A stretch of 5,464 nt of DNA from contig CALGGS010000041.1 of assembly GCA_937915735.1 (NCBI GenBank), positions 1 to 5,464 on the forward strand. The letters are read 5' to 3'. This DNA is from an uncultured Treponema sp. (lineage in GTDB: Bacteria; Spirochaetota; Spirochaetia; Treponematales; Treponemataceae). Below the pieces are notes generated by a model. The model ran no database searches, was not told the origin of the DNA, and worked only from the letters and a program-made list of their open reading frames with translations. The position numbers and the translations under genes were made by a program. Below, piece by piece: positions 1-5,464 of this stretch (positions are counted from its first letter, which is position 1; each line of letters begins with the position of its first letter).

Positions 1-1066
1 GGAGTGAAAAGTCAACATTAGGAGTTCCGCAGTTGTTTATTATCAATGTAAGTTGTTTTTTTTGATTGGAATTAAATGGCTTTGCCTTTATTTTTTCTGC
101 TGTTCTTAGTTTTGGATTTTTCAAATTATAAAGACTGTCATCATAAAACATAGAATTTCCCGTATCATAAATGGGTGCAATTCCCTTCCATTCAAGAGTA
201 TTCGCATCTCTTATAAAACCAAAGTTCTTAAAATGGCGGTCAGTATTTGCAACAAGATAATCAAGTGAGAACATAACTGAAAGATTTTGCTTTGCTTTTT
301 CATCAAAATTAAAATTACAATTTTTCATACCTTGTGCAAACTGTTCAAAGTATGACATGCTGTTTGTTTTTGTTGCAGTATTAAACAATTCCCATGCAGA
401 AATAAGCTCTGTATTTTCATCAACCATACAGGGACAAGAAGAATAAAATTGATTATTTCTTTTTTTTACAAGTTTATAAGGTACATGAGAAATATTTAAT
501 TCATCACAAATCTTTGAAATTAAAATTTCATTAAAAGGTTCCTGCTGAAATGTTTTTCTTCCGCCTTTTAGAAGATACCGAGTTCCATTGTTAATTATCC
601 ATTTTTTCTTTAATTCGCCATCACTGCTTGAATCCGGGGAATCAAAACTAAAAGACATACTTTTACTCTGGGAATATTTACCAAAAAGTGCGTCTCCAAT
701 ATCACTGGAAAAATCATTCTGAAAAAAATTAACATCTTCCCATCTAGTACCCTTTGCTAATAATTCTTCTGTAGCAACCCAATAATGATCACTTAAATTA
801 AGTCCATAATGTTTCAGCATAAGTATTTGAGAATTTTTAACATCCAAATAAGAAAGTGTTTCTGACAGGTTTTCACGGCTTGCAGGAATTGCTCTGGTTT
901 TCCACCAATCTCGTAAAGCATTGTTAGGTGTCAGAAATTTATTTTTAAGAATATAAATTGGTGCATGAGATTCATTTATAATGCTTTCGATATTACCAGT
1001 CATACCATCACTGTCAATTTCAAAGGAAAGAGTTGGTATATTTTTGTGCATTAGAATATATCTCAT
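1..1066 (-). CDS. HipA-like Ser/Thr kinase domain protein, 3' end cut by window edge
   Basis: This is a stop-free minus-strand frame of 355 codons that runs off the left edge, so the C-terminus is missing. The protein begins MRYILMHKNIPTLSFEID and continues through a DRWW-type region (ALRDWW, IPASR) and HYGLNLSDHYW, all typical of a HipA-like family known from Clostridia and Treponema. Kinase-like elements are visible: RYLLKGG (Lys167, nucleotide-binding lysine candidate), EPFNE (176-180), the catalytic loop NTDRHFKNFG with Asp276, His278 and Asn281, and a metal-binding Asp301 in IYDTGNS, equivalent to the DFG aspartate. The catalytic residues look intact. HipA toxins phosphorylate targets such as glutamyl-tRNA synthetase; whether this one does is unknown. 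ATG at 1066 is preferred over ATG at 1078 because it matches the family start and has GGGG six bases upstream. No HipB-like antitoxin gene is visible next to it; its upstream neighbour is a divergent DUF4177-like gene. Confidence 0.85.
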   Translation of the reverse strand, partial: MRYILMHKNIPTLSFEIDSDGMTGNIESIINESHAPIYILKNKFLTPNNALRDWWKTRAIPASRENLSETLSYLDVKNSQILMLKHYGLNLSDHYWVATEELLAKGTRWEDVNFFQNDFSSDIGDALFGKYSQSKSMSFSFDSPDSSSDGELKKKWIINNGTRYLLKGGRKTFQQEPFNEILISKICDELNISHVPYKLVKKRNNQFYSSCPCMVDENTELISAWELFNTATKTNSMSYFEQFAQGMKNCNFNFDEKAKQNLSVMFSLDYLVANTDRHFKNFGFIRDANTLEWKGIAPIYDTGNSMFYDDSLYNLKNPKLRTAEKIKAKPFNSNQKKQLTLIINNCGTPNVDFSL

Positions 1067-1088
1067 ATCAATCCCCATACAAAAAAAG

Positions 1089-1176
1089 TTGTCAATGCAT
1101 TTAAATTATAAATCAAAAAGTTCAAAACATCAACCTTACAAAAGCAGTAAACAGCTTATACAAAAACTATTGACAA
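1089..1176. repeat. Inverted pair of ATTGACAA words in the divergent intergenic region
   Basis: TTGTCAAT at 1089-1096 and ATTGACAA at 1169-1176 are perfect reverse complements of eight bases, separated by 72 bases. The right copy contains the -35 box of the plus-strand promoter. The left copy lies just after the expected transcription start of the HipA-like gene. A regulator bound to both words could control both genes, but one copy is explained simply by being a -35 box, so this is a modest call. Confidence 0.35.
1105..1133 (-). promoter_or_regulatory. Promoter of the HipA-like gene
   Basis: On the minus strand a -35 box TTGATG (1133 to 1128; four of six consensus bases) is followed by a 17-base spacer and a perfect -10 box TATAAT (1110 to 1105). 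Transcription would start near 1098 and give a leader of about 30 bases before the ATG at 1066. Position and spacing are good for a sigma-70-type promoter, but the region is A+T-rich, which raises the chance of random matches. Confidence 0.6.
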
Positions 1177-1198
1177 TAAGAAACATCTGTTTTATTAT
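1170..1198 (+). promoter_or_regulatory. Strong consensus-like promoter of the DUF4177-like gene
   Basis: A perfect -35 box TTGACA (1170-1175) is followed by a 17-base spacer and the -10 box TATTAT (1193-1198; five of six consensus bases). Transcription would begin near 1205, placing the ribosome binding site about 15 bases into a short leader. It supports the view that the small gene downstream is expressed despite its missing standard start codon. Confidence 0.75.
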
Positions 1199-1218
1199 GA
1201 TTGTAAATAATGATAATT

Positions 1219-1225
1219 AAAGGAG
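1219..1225 (+). promoter_or_regulatory. Shine-Dalgarno site AAGGAG that decides the odd start of the DUF4177-like gene
   Basis: AAAGGAG at 1219-1225 (core AAGGAG at 1220-1225) is an excellent ribosome binding site. Six bases later comes ATA (1232-1234), in frame with the conserved reading frame; ATT lies three bases after the site at 1229-1231. The only nearby ATG (1240-1242) is in another frame and meets a stop after two further codons. Confidence 0.7.
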
Positions 1226-1231
1226 TTTATT

Positions 1232-1453
1232 ATAGATAAATGGGAGTATAAAACTATTTCTGCAAATCTTTTACAGGATTCTGAACTCAATAAGTTAGGT
1301 CAGCAAGGCTGGGAAATGGCAGGAATGAGTGATTCTTCTAACGGCTCTCGAATAGCAGTAATGAAACGTAAAATTCCATCAACTCCTACTCAGACTGTAC
1401 AAAAATCTAATCAAAGTGCAAAAGTTGATGATGATTTTGGAATTTCTTTTTAA
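1232..1453 (+). CDS. Small DUF4177-like protein with an apparent AUA (or AUU) start
   Basis: The frame encodes 73 residues if ATA at 1232 is read as the start: MDKWEYKTISANLL, then LNKLGQQGWEMAGM, then RIAVMKRK. This is the layout of DUF4177-like proteins: a WEYK first strand, a helix ending in LGxxGWE, and a last strand ending in a basic motif after a short turn. Molecular function of that family is not known. After residue 48 comes a low-complexity Ser/Thr/Gln/Pro linker, then an acidic tip KVDDDFGISF that resembles the C-terminal tip of single-stranded DNA-binding protein. An in-frame TAA at 1214-1216 rules out a longer start, and no ATG, GTG or TTG occurs before the conserved WEYK. Promoter and Shine-Dalgarno site are good, so either a rare start codon is used, the ATG has mutated to ATA and expression has dropped, or there is a base error. 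It is divergent from the HipA-like gene and convergent with the PLD-like gene. Confidence 0.65.
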   Translation: MDKWEYKTISANLLQDSELNKLGQQGWEMAGMSDSSNGSRIAVMKRKIPSTPTQTVQKSNQSAKVDDDFGISF

Positions 1454-1480
1454 AAAGTCTTTCAATGAAATATTCTATAT

Positions 1481-1510
1481 TGCTATCCATTTTTTAGAAA
1501 ACGGATAGCA
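1481..1510. terminator. Hairpin between convergent genes, possible bidirectional terminator
   Basis: TGCTATCC (1481-1488) and GGATAGCA (1503-1510) form a perfect eight-base stem with a 14-base loop. Inside the loop, TTTT and AAAA could extend the stem after one mismatch. It lies 27 bases after the plus-strand stop and 13 bases after the minus-strand stop, as expected for a shared terminator. The tract after the stem is A+T-rich but not a clean T run on either strand, so efficiency is uncertain. Confidence 0.55.
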
Positions 1511-1523
1511 GTGATAAAGAATT

Positions 1524-1892
1524 TTATTTTGGCTTTTGGCTATCTTTCTTTATCGTGAACCTTGCATTTCCCGGAAAACAAAAAAGCATTTCTTCTTTAT
1601 AATTCTTTTTAAGAAACTTAAAACTTTTTTTCAAATTATTCTTTTGTGAGAAATTTAGTTTATATTGCTCCCAAATATCTTTTGCATGGTCATTATGTGT
1701 TGATGCAATATAAAGGCATAATTCTTTGTAGCATTTTTCATCTTCTGAAATCTTCAGAGAAAATCTTTTATTTTCGTTTGAAAAAAATAGTATTCCAGAT
1801 TCAACATTGTTTTGAATAAGAGATTTTTCTGTGAAATTTAATGACCCCATAATTGCAAATTTTTCATTTATAACACATTTGATAGTGTACAT
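1524..1892 (-). CDS. Small PLD-like (phospholipase D superfamily) protein, degenerate half domain
   Basis: The 122-residue protein opens with a segment like the end of a PLD nuclease domain: INEKFAIMGSLNFTEKSL, followed by NNVESGILF. The GSxN element (Gly16, Ser17, Asn19) and the downstream N-x-E (Asn29, Glu31) fit the family. In a gap-free alignment to HxKx4Dx6GSxN, Tyr2, Ile4 and Asn9 occupy the His, Lys and Asp positions, so catalysis is not expected. The rest (35-122) is lysine-rich and not recognised. The start at 1892 is backed by AAGGGGA eight bases upstream (1907 to 1901). It follows the coupling-protein stop by 21 bases and lies in the same frame, pointing to one operon. PLD nucleases are known in conjugation regions (Nuc of pKM101), so this may be a remnant or a non-catalytic derivative. 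Family assignment is tentative. Confidence 0.5.
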   Translation of the reverse strand: MYTIKCVINEKFAIMGSLNFTEKSLIQNNVESGILFFSNENKRFSLKISEDEKCYKELCLYIASTHNDHAKDIWEQYKLNFSQKNNLKKSFKFLKKNYKEEMLFCFPGNARFTIKKDSQKPK

Positions 1893-1913
1893 ATTAGGTT
1901 TCCCCTTATAAAA

Positions 1914-4376
1914 TTATATTTCTGATGAAAAAACATCAGGTGTAAGCGGTACAGTAGTTGGCGGCGGCTCTCCGTCTATCATCTCGCCTTGAAAAGGAGA
2001 GATTTCCTCTATGTCCGCAAATGATTCAAGATAGTCAACTATATTAAAGTCCTCATCTCTGTTTTCATTTGTTGCTTCATTGTTTATTTTTTCATTTTTT
2101 AAGATTTCTTCTTTTTTTCTTCCTACGGGTTTTCCTTTGTTGGAAGGAAGCGCCTTAAGCTCATTCTCAAGCCGCTCCATTGTATTAAGAGGCTCAAAAC
2201 CTGTTTCCATAGTTCGTTTTTTTCTGGTAAATGGAATTATCCAGCCTTTCTTGCAGTTCCCTGAATCCCGATTTTTAAACAGCTTCTTTTCTCTGTCATT
2301 TACCCTGTAAATTGTAAGCTTAATACTTGGATAACCGATGGTTAATCCATTCTTCCCGATAGGAATCGTAAAAAGCGGATTAAAGAACCACTTGAATCTG
2401 AGCCAGTCTTTTACATCACGAATTGAATAAGCCTTATTTCTAAATCGTGGGTCATCATAGTAAACGACTTTCTTAGCTATATAAGCTGGCATACCCTGAT
2501 TCATAATCAGAGCCTCACTTGGAGGCAGGTGCATAAGCTCGTCAGGATTCATAAGGTCTCTTGCAACTTTCTGACTTGAAGCGTTCAAGTTGTTCAAGGC
2601 AACAGCATAACGACTTCCGCTTGTCGAGATACTTTCTTTAGTAACACTTTCCTTACCGATTGCTTCCGTGAACGCTTTTGCATCCTCAATCTTTCCCGGC
2701 GCATAGATGCAGATTGTCTTACAGTGATCCAGGAACGGATGGTTCTGTCCGTAGATGTCCACAAGCTGGTTCAAGCCCTGACAGATAAGGAAGAAGTTGA
2801 TTCCGTAACCAGCCAGGATACCCATAGTCTTGACAAGGAAGGGGAAGTTGCCGAGGACAGGGAACTCATCAAGCATGAACAGGAGTCTGTTTTTTAATTT
2901 CACTTCACCATAAGAAGTTTCTCCGTCAGAAAAGCGTCTGAGCATGAAGTTTATGAGCAATTTAAACACAGGTGCTATGACATCCACATGGGCGAACGGA
3001 ACCACAAGGTAAAGTGAAATAGGCGCATCGCTTGTTACAAAGTCATCAAGCTTGAAGTCAGAGTGACCTGTAGCATGTGCAATGAGCGGGTCAGAAAAAA
3101 GCTGCAATTTAGAGAATACTGTTGAGAACACATCACTTCTTACCTTTGGATTCATCTGGAGCATACGGCCAGCACCAGCTTCAATCAATGTCTGTAGCCA
3201 AGGTGCTTCCTGCCCCTGGAGCAAGTGCCTTGTCTCAAACATCTCGCCGAACAGCCTGTCCCCCGGATTCGATTTTTTCTCCTCCCCTTCCTGCGCTTCT
3301 TCCTCCTCATCAGGCTTTGCGGCAAGGGACATAATCTCAAAGACTCCCGGAAGGTTCTTTTTATCTGCATATTCAGGATTGTCTGCCGTAAGGATATGAA
3401 GAATCGTTGTCTTAATCATATCCTTTGCATTCTCATTGAAGAACTGGCTGTTGGAATTCTCGCCGCCTTTTGCTTCCTCAAACAGGTTCTGAATCACAAG
3501 GTCAACATCACTTACAATCCTGTTGTCAAGATGAACTTCTTCTAGGGGATTGAAGCACACAGTGTTTCCGTCAGGATTCTTTGGAGCAAACTTCAACACA
3601 ACGGAGAACTTTGAGCGGGAACCTGACGTGATGTTGAAAAGCTCGCCCTTTGGGTCAAAGAAGATGATAGACCACGGAAAGTTCAGTGCCGTAGGTATGA
3701 CGCTTCCCACACCTTTTCCGCTTCGGGTGGGTGCAATCATCAGGACATTGGTGTTTCCGGCAATACAAATAAGAGGTGCAGGTTTTCTCAATGACAGCTG
3801 TATTGATGTATTTTTGGGATTCACTTTTGCCCTTACATCAGCCCTCTGGAACTCCGCAAGGACAACGCCTCTTTTTTCTGAAAGCCCGAATTTCCTGATG
3901 TCTTTTTCAGTTCCCCACCTTGATGTTCCGTAAAGGTTATCATTCTTATTTAAGCCGTATCCCCTTATTGCGCTGACTACAAAGAAGAATACGACCGCAA
4001 TTCCGGTACTGACAAGGAATGGAAAAAGCGATTGCAAGATAACGGACTGAATAAGGTTATCGGTCAAGCCGTGAGCCAGGACGTTTAGAAAAACGAGGCC
4101 GGGATTATAGAACGGATACCCCTTTTCAATAAATAAAAATTTATTTCTTGTTACAAAAACTGGTGCATCAGTATATCTTGGATTATATCCAACGAGTTTT
4201 GCATAAGTCTGTGTTGAAAGAATTAAACCTATAACAACTACAAGAACTGGAATAATAAGATTAGATAAATCAAAAAGAATTTTTCTGTTCCGCTCAGCAG
4301 GTCTTTTTCTTAAAAACTCATTACGTTGTTTCACAAACACAATCCCTCTAACAAAAACATTCCATTGCCGTAACAT
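1914..4376 (-). CDS. traG: VirD4/TraG-family type IV coupling protein (conjugation ATPase)
   Basis: The product, 820 residues from the first ATG, is an inner-membrane ATPase that recruits the relaxase-DNA complex and passes it to a type IV secretion channel. Two membrane segments lie near residues 36-57 and 112-137. The motor domain has a Walker A motif APTRSGKGVG (215-224, Lys221), the family motif FFDPKGE (239-245), a Walker B motif LLFMLDEFPVLGN (Asp503, Glu504) and ICQGLNQL with Gln533 after it. An all-alpha insert lies between about 295 and 440 and includes an acidic stretch, EEEEAQEGEE (357-366). Residues from about 650 form a C-terminal extension, basic at 690-760 and then acidic and proline-rich, possibly for substrate recognition. 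Length exceeds the usual 600-700 residues. The ATG at 4376 lacks a ribosome binding site and sits in a palindrome; GTG at 4334 (residue 15) has AGAGGG nine bases upstream and may be the real start. It follows the relaxase gene after 121 bases with its own promoter. Confidence 0.95.
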   Translation of the reverse strand: MLRQWNVFVRGIVFVKQRNEFLRKRPAERNRKILFDLSNLIIPVLVVVIGLILSTQTYAKLVGYNPRYTDAPVFVTRNKFLFIEKGYPFYNPGLVFLNVLAHGLTDNLIQSVILQSLFPFLVSTGIAVVFFFVVSAIRGYGLNKNDNLYGTSRWGTEKDIRKFGLSEKRGVVLAEFQRADVRAKVNPKNTSIQLSLRKPAPLICIAGNTNVLMIAPTRSGKGVGSVIPTALNFPWSIIFFDPKGELFNITSGSRSKFSVVLKFAPKNPDGNTVCFNPLEEVHLDNRIVSDVDLVIQNLFEEAKGGENSNSQFFNENAKDMIKTTILHILTADNPEYADKKNLPGVFEIMSLAAKPDEEEEAQEGEEKKSNPGDRLFGEMFETRHLLQGQEAPWLQTLIEAGAGRMLQMNPKVRSDVFSTVFSKLQLFSDPLIAHATGHSDFKLDDFVTSDAPISLYLVVPFAHVDVIAPVFKLLINFMLRRFSDGETSYGEVKLKNRLLFMLDEFPVLGNFPFLVKTMGILAGYGINFFLICQGLNQLVDIYGQNHPFLDHCKTICIYAPGKIEDAKAFTEAIGKESVTKESISTSGSRYAVALNNLNASSQKVARDLMNPDELMHLPPSEALIMNQGMPAYIAKKVVYYDDPRFRNKAYSIRDVKDWLRFKWFFNPLFTIPIGKNGLTIGYPSIKLTIYRVNDREKKLFKNRDSGNCKKGWIIPFTRKKRTMETGFEPLNTMERLENELKALPSNKGKPVGRKKEEILKNEKINNEATNENRDEDFNIVDYLESFADIEEISPFQGEMIDGEPPPTTVPLTPDVFSSEI
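4344..4349 (-). promoter_or_regulatory. Ribosome binding site suggesting GTG start at 4334 for the coupling protein
   Basis: On the minus strand AGAGGG (4349 to 4344) lies nine bases before GTG at 4334-4332, which would begin the protein at MKQRNEFLRKRP, still well ahead of the first membrane segment. The longer start at 4376 has only a weak AAGTAAG upstream at poor spacing and no family motif is lost by the shorter start. Confidence 0.5.
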
Positions 4377-4386
4377 TACGGCAATG
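4363..4386. repeat. Perfect palindrome (11-base arms, 2-base centre) over the presumed traG start
   Basis: CATTGCCGTAA (4363-4373) and TTACGGCAATG (4376-4386) are exact reverse complements around a two-base centre. The ATG at 4376 falls in the apex. It lies in the transcribed leader, about 45-65 bases after the predicted start site. On the minus strand it is followed five bases later by TTTTTGTT, so it could act as an attenuator hairpin, as a protein-binding operator, or to hide the first ATG from ribosomes. G+C content of the arms is higher than the surrounding sequence. Confidence 0.7.
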
Positions 4387-4435
4387 CTTACTTGTTTTCC
4401 AATTATGCGGGATTATGGAAACTCAAGATGAGGAC

Positions 4436-4464
4436 ATTATAATATATCTAAATTATTTTGTAAA
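4436..4464 (-). promoter_or_regulatory. Promoter of the coupling-protein / PLD-like operon
   Basis: The minus strand has TTTACA (4464 to 4459; five of six -35 bases), a 17-base spacer and a perfect -10 box TATAAT (4441 to 4436). Transcription would begin near 4429, giving a leader of about 53 bases to ATG 4376 or 95 bases to GTG 4334. It lies downstream of the relaxase stop, so the coupling protein can be expressed apart from the relaxase. Confidence 0.7.
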
Positions 4465-4488
4465 TACCATACTTACAATATATTTACA
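4459..4488. repeat. TGTAARTA repeat cluster overlapping the -35 box (operator-like)
   Basis: TGTAAATA at 4459-4466 and TATTTACA at 4481-4488 form an eight-base inverted repeat with a 14-base spacer. A third related word, TGTAAGTA, lies on the minus strand at 4477 to 4470, in direct orientation to the 4488 copy. The inner copy covers the -35 box, as expected for a repressor site. The same word TGTAAATA occurs at 1202-1209 after the other promoter. The words are A+T-rich, so chance occurrence is possible. Confidence 0.4.
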
Positions 4489-4497
4489 CCATTTACC

Positions 4498-5464
4498 TTA
4501 TTTTTCAATAGCTTTCCATTTTGAAACATGAACAACAGGGCGCATTTTGCCACCTTTCTCACTTTTAGAGCAGCTCACCTCAGCTCCCAGCAGCTTGTCG
4601 TTAGGCTCATTATAAACAGGAACAAACCATGCTCTTTTGTTTTCCTTATTCTCTATAACCACAACATTATCCCATGCCTCCTCGTAGTTCATTTTATAGA
4701 GCTTGGTGATTATACCGGTCGCTACCTCATTGTCGTTTCCGAAAATCTTCAAGTCCACTCCGTGAGTGAAAAGCAGCTCGTTTCTGGCTTTCAAATATGA
4801 AGAATACCTTCCGGCAGAATGCAGTTTCTCGTTCCAGTCTTTCTCAAGATTGAACAAGTTTGTTTCATTCTCCTGTTTCTTGGCAAGTCCGATTTTTTCA
4901 AGATGGCATAATCGTTTATACATGACATCATTCTGAGAACGGATTGATACAGGATAATCAGGATTACTGCCGGAAGCACCTACAAAACAGAAACGCTCTA
5001 TTTCTTTATCAAGCACACAGTACCTGTTAGCTTCCGGTAATTTTTTCTTTGAAGCCTCTATTTCTTCCTGTGTTCGTTCCCCTTTAAGTTCCGTGCAAAT
5101 CTGCCTTGCTATTTCCCTTATCGTATGTTTGAGCATCGTTCCATGGAAGCAGTCAACTTTTTTTCCGTTTTTATCGACACCGTTTATAAGAAGATGTGCA
5201 TGGGGGTGATTCGTGTTTGTGTGGACGGCCGCAAGCCAGGAAAACTTATAGCCTGTTACTTTTTCAAGCCGCTTTACCAGTGTCTTGGTCAAAGCCTTGC
5301 AGTCAACCTCCGCATTTTCCGGGGAGATGATGAATTTGAAATGCTTTGAGTCCATGCTGTTCTTATAGTTTTCCACGAACTCATCATCAAATTCATCTTC
5401 AGAGAACAACTTAGGCTTTTCGATTACTTCATTTTTCTTTTCCTGCGTAAGGTATTCTTCCAAA
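4498..5464 (-). CDS. Relaxase, MOBP-like DUF3363/RlxS-VirD2 family, N-terminus beyond window
   Basis: The visible 321 residues are the C-terminal part of a relaxase, the enzyme that nicks one strand at the transfer origin and stays linked to its 5' end through a tyrosine. Numbering from TTG at 5463, HFKFIISPEN (41-50) is the family strand before the active site, and HTNTNHPHAHLLING (81-95) is the metal-binding histidine motif III with His81, His86, His88 and His90. YKRLCHLEKIGLAKK (182-196) matches the R-x-L-x-x-LE-x-LGLA segment that follows in DUF3363 relaxases. Tyr4 in EEYLTQE is a possible catalytic tyrosine (motif I), which in this family precedes an 'LF' turn and the FxFIISPE strand. 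The frame is open at the edge, so TTG 5463 is not assumed to be the true start. It stops 34 bases before the -35 box of the coupling-protein promoter; relaxase and coupling protein act in sequence during transfer. Confidence 0.9.
   Translation of the reverse strand, partial: LEEYLTQEKKNEVIEKPKLFSEDEFDDEFVENYKNSMDSKHFKFIISPENAEVDCKALTKTLVKRLEKVTGYKFSWLAAVHTNTNHPHAHLLINGVDKNGKKVDCFHGTMLKHTIREIARQICTELKGERTQEEIEASKKKLPEANRYCVLDKEIERFCFVGASGSNPDYPVSIRSQNDVMYKRLCHLEKIGLAKKQENETNLFNLEKDWNEKLHSAGRYSSYLKARNELLFTHGVDLKIFGNDNEVATGIITKLYKMNYEEAWDNVVVIENKENKRAWFVPVYNEPNDKLLGAEVSCSKSEKGGKMRPVVHVSKWKAIEK

Noticed and set aside
1067..1095. TTGACA on the minus strand at 1095-1090 as the -35 box of the HipA-like gene
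   Set aside because: The matching -10 would be ATTGAT at 1072-1067, overlapping the start region and leaving no leader; the 1133/1110 pair is better.
981..1220. 79-residue plus-strand open frame
   Set aside because: It overlaps the 5' end of the HipA-like gene and both divergent promoters, and its product has no recognisable family features.
1890..1916. Readthrough fusion of the coupling protein to the PLD-like protein
   Set aside because: They share a frame, but the strong ribosome binding site before ATG 1892 makes independent translation the simpler reading.
3082..3933. Several plus-strand open frames opposite the coupling-protein gene
   Set aside because: They mirror a highly conserved ATPase gene on the other strand; products are Ser/Pro/Cys-rich with no domain or ribosome binding support.
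4363..4386. Palindrome as part of an oriT
   Set aside because: No recognisable nick-site sequence of MOBP type lies beside it, and it sits between relaxase and coupling protein within a transcribed leader.
4528..5349. Open frames antisense to or out of frame with the relaxase (including 4791-4979 minus)
   Set aside because: They lie wholly inside the relaxase, whose histidine motif and DUF3363-like segment fix the true frame.

Overview
The window is a low-G+C piece of an accessory mobile element with a conjugation or mobilization cargo. It carries the 3' part of a DUF3363/RlxS-like relaxase gene, a complete VirD4/TraG-type coupling protein and a small degenerate phospholipase-D-like protein, all on the minus strand. 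To the left is a second module: a 73-codon DUF4177-like gene on the plus strand and a divergent HipA-like kinase gene on the minus strand that runs off the left edge. The host cannot be fixed from sequence alone. The A+T-rich flanks, the HipA-like protein starting MRYILMHKNIP (a type I associate with Clostridia and Treponema), and a two-membrane-segment coupling protein paired with a DUF3363 relaxase together make a host-associated spirochaete such as Treponema a reasonable but unproven guess.

Layout from left to right. Positions 1-1066 (minus) hold the HipA-like kinase, cut by the window edge. Positions 1067-1231 are a divergent intergenic region with a good promoter on each strand and an inverted pair of ATTGACAA words. 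Positions 1232-1453 (plus) hold the DUF4177-like gene, which has no ATG, GTG or TTG start although its ribosome binding site and promoter are good. Around 1481-1510 a hairpin lies between convergent genes. Positions 1524-1892 (minus) hold the PLD-like fragment, 21 bases downstream of the coupling-protein stop. Positions 1914-4376 (minus; the true start may be 4334) hold the coupling protein. Positions 4377-4497 hold its promoter, with repeated TGTAARTA words, and part of a near-perfect palindrome at the presumed start codon. Positions 4498-5464 (minus) hold the relaxase, whose N-terminus lies outside the window.

The relaxase would nick and covalently carry one DNA strand, and the coupling protein would deliver that nucleoprotein to a type IV secretion channel. 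No channel genes are visible, so the element could be an integrative conjugative element seen in part or a mobilizable element that uses a partner's channel. The HipA-like kinase and the DUF4177-like protein look like accessory or maintenance cargo; their roles here are inferred only. No rRNA, tRNA, CRISPR array or insertion sequence was seen. The most unusual points are the apparent AUA/AUU start, the SSB-like C-terminal tip of the same small protein, the loss of catalytic residues in the PLD-like protein, and the palindrome over the coupling-protein start.
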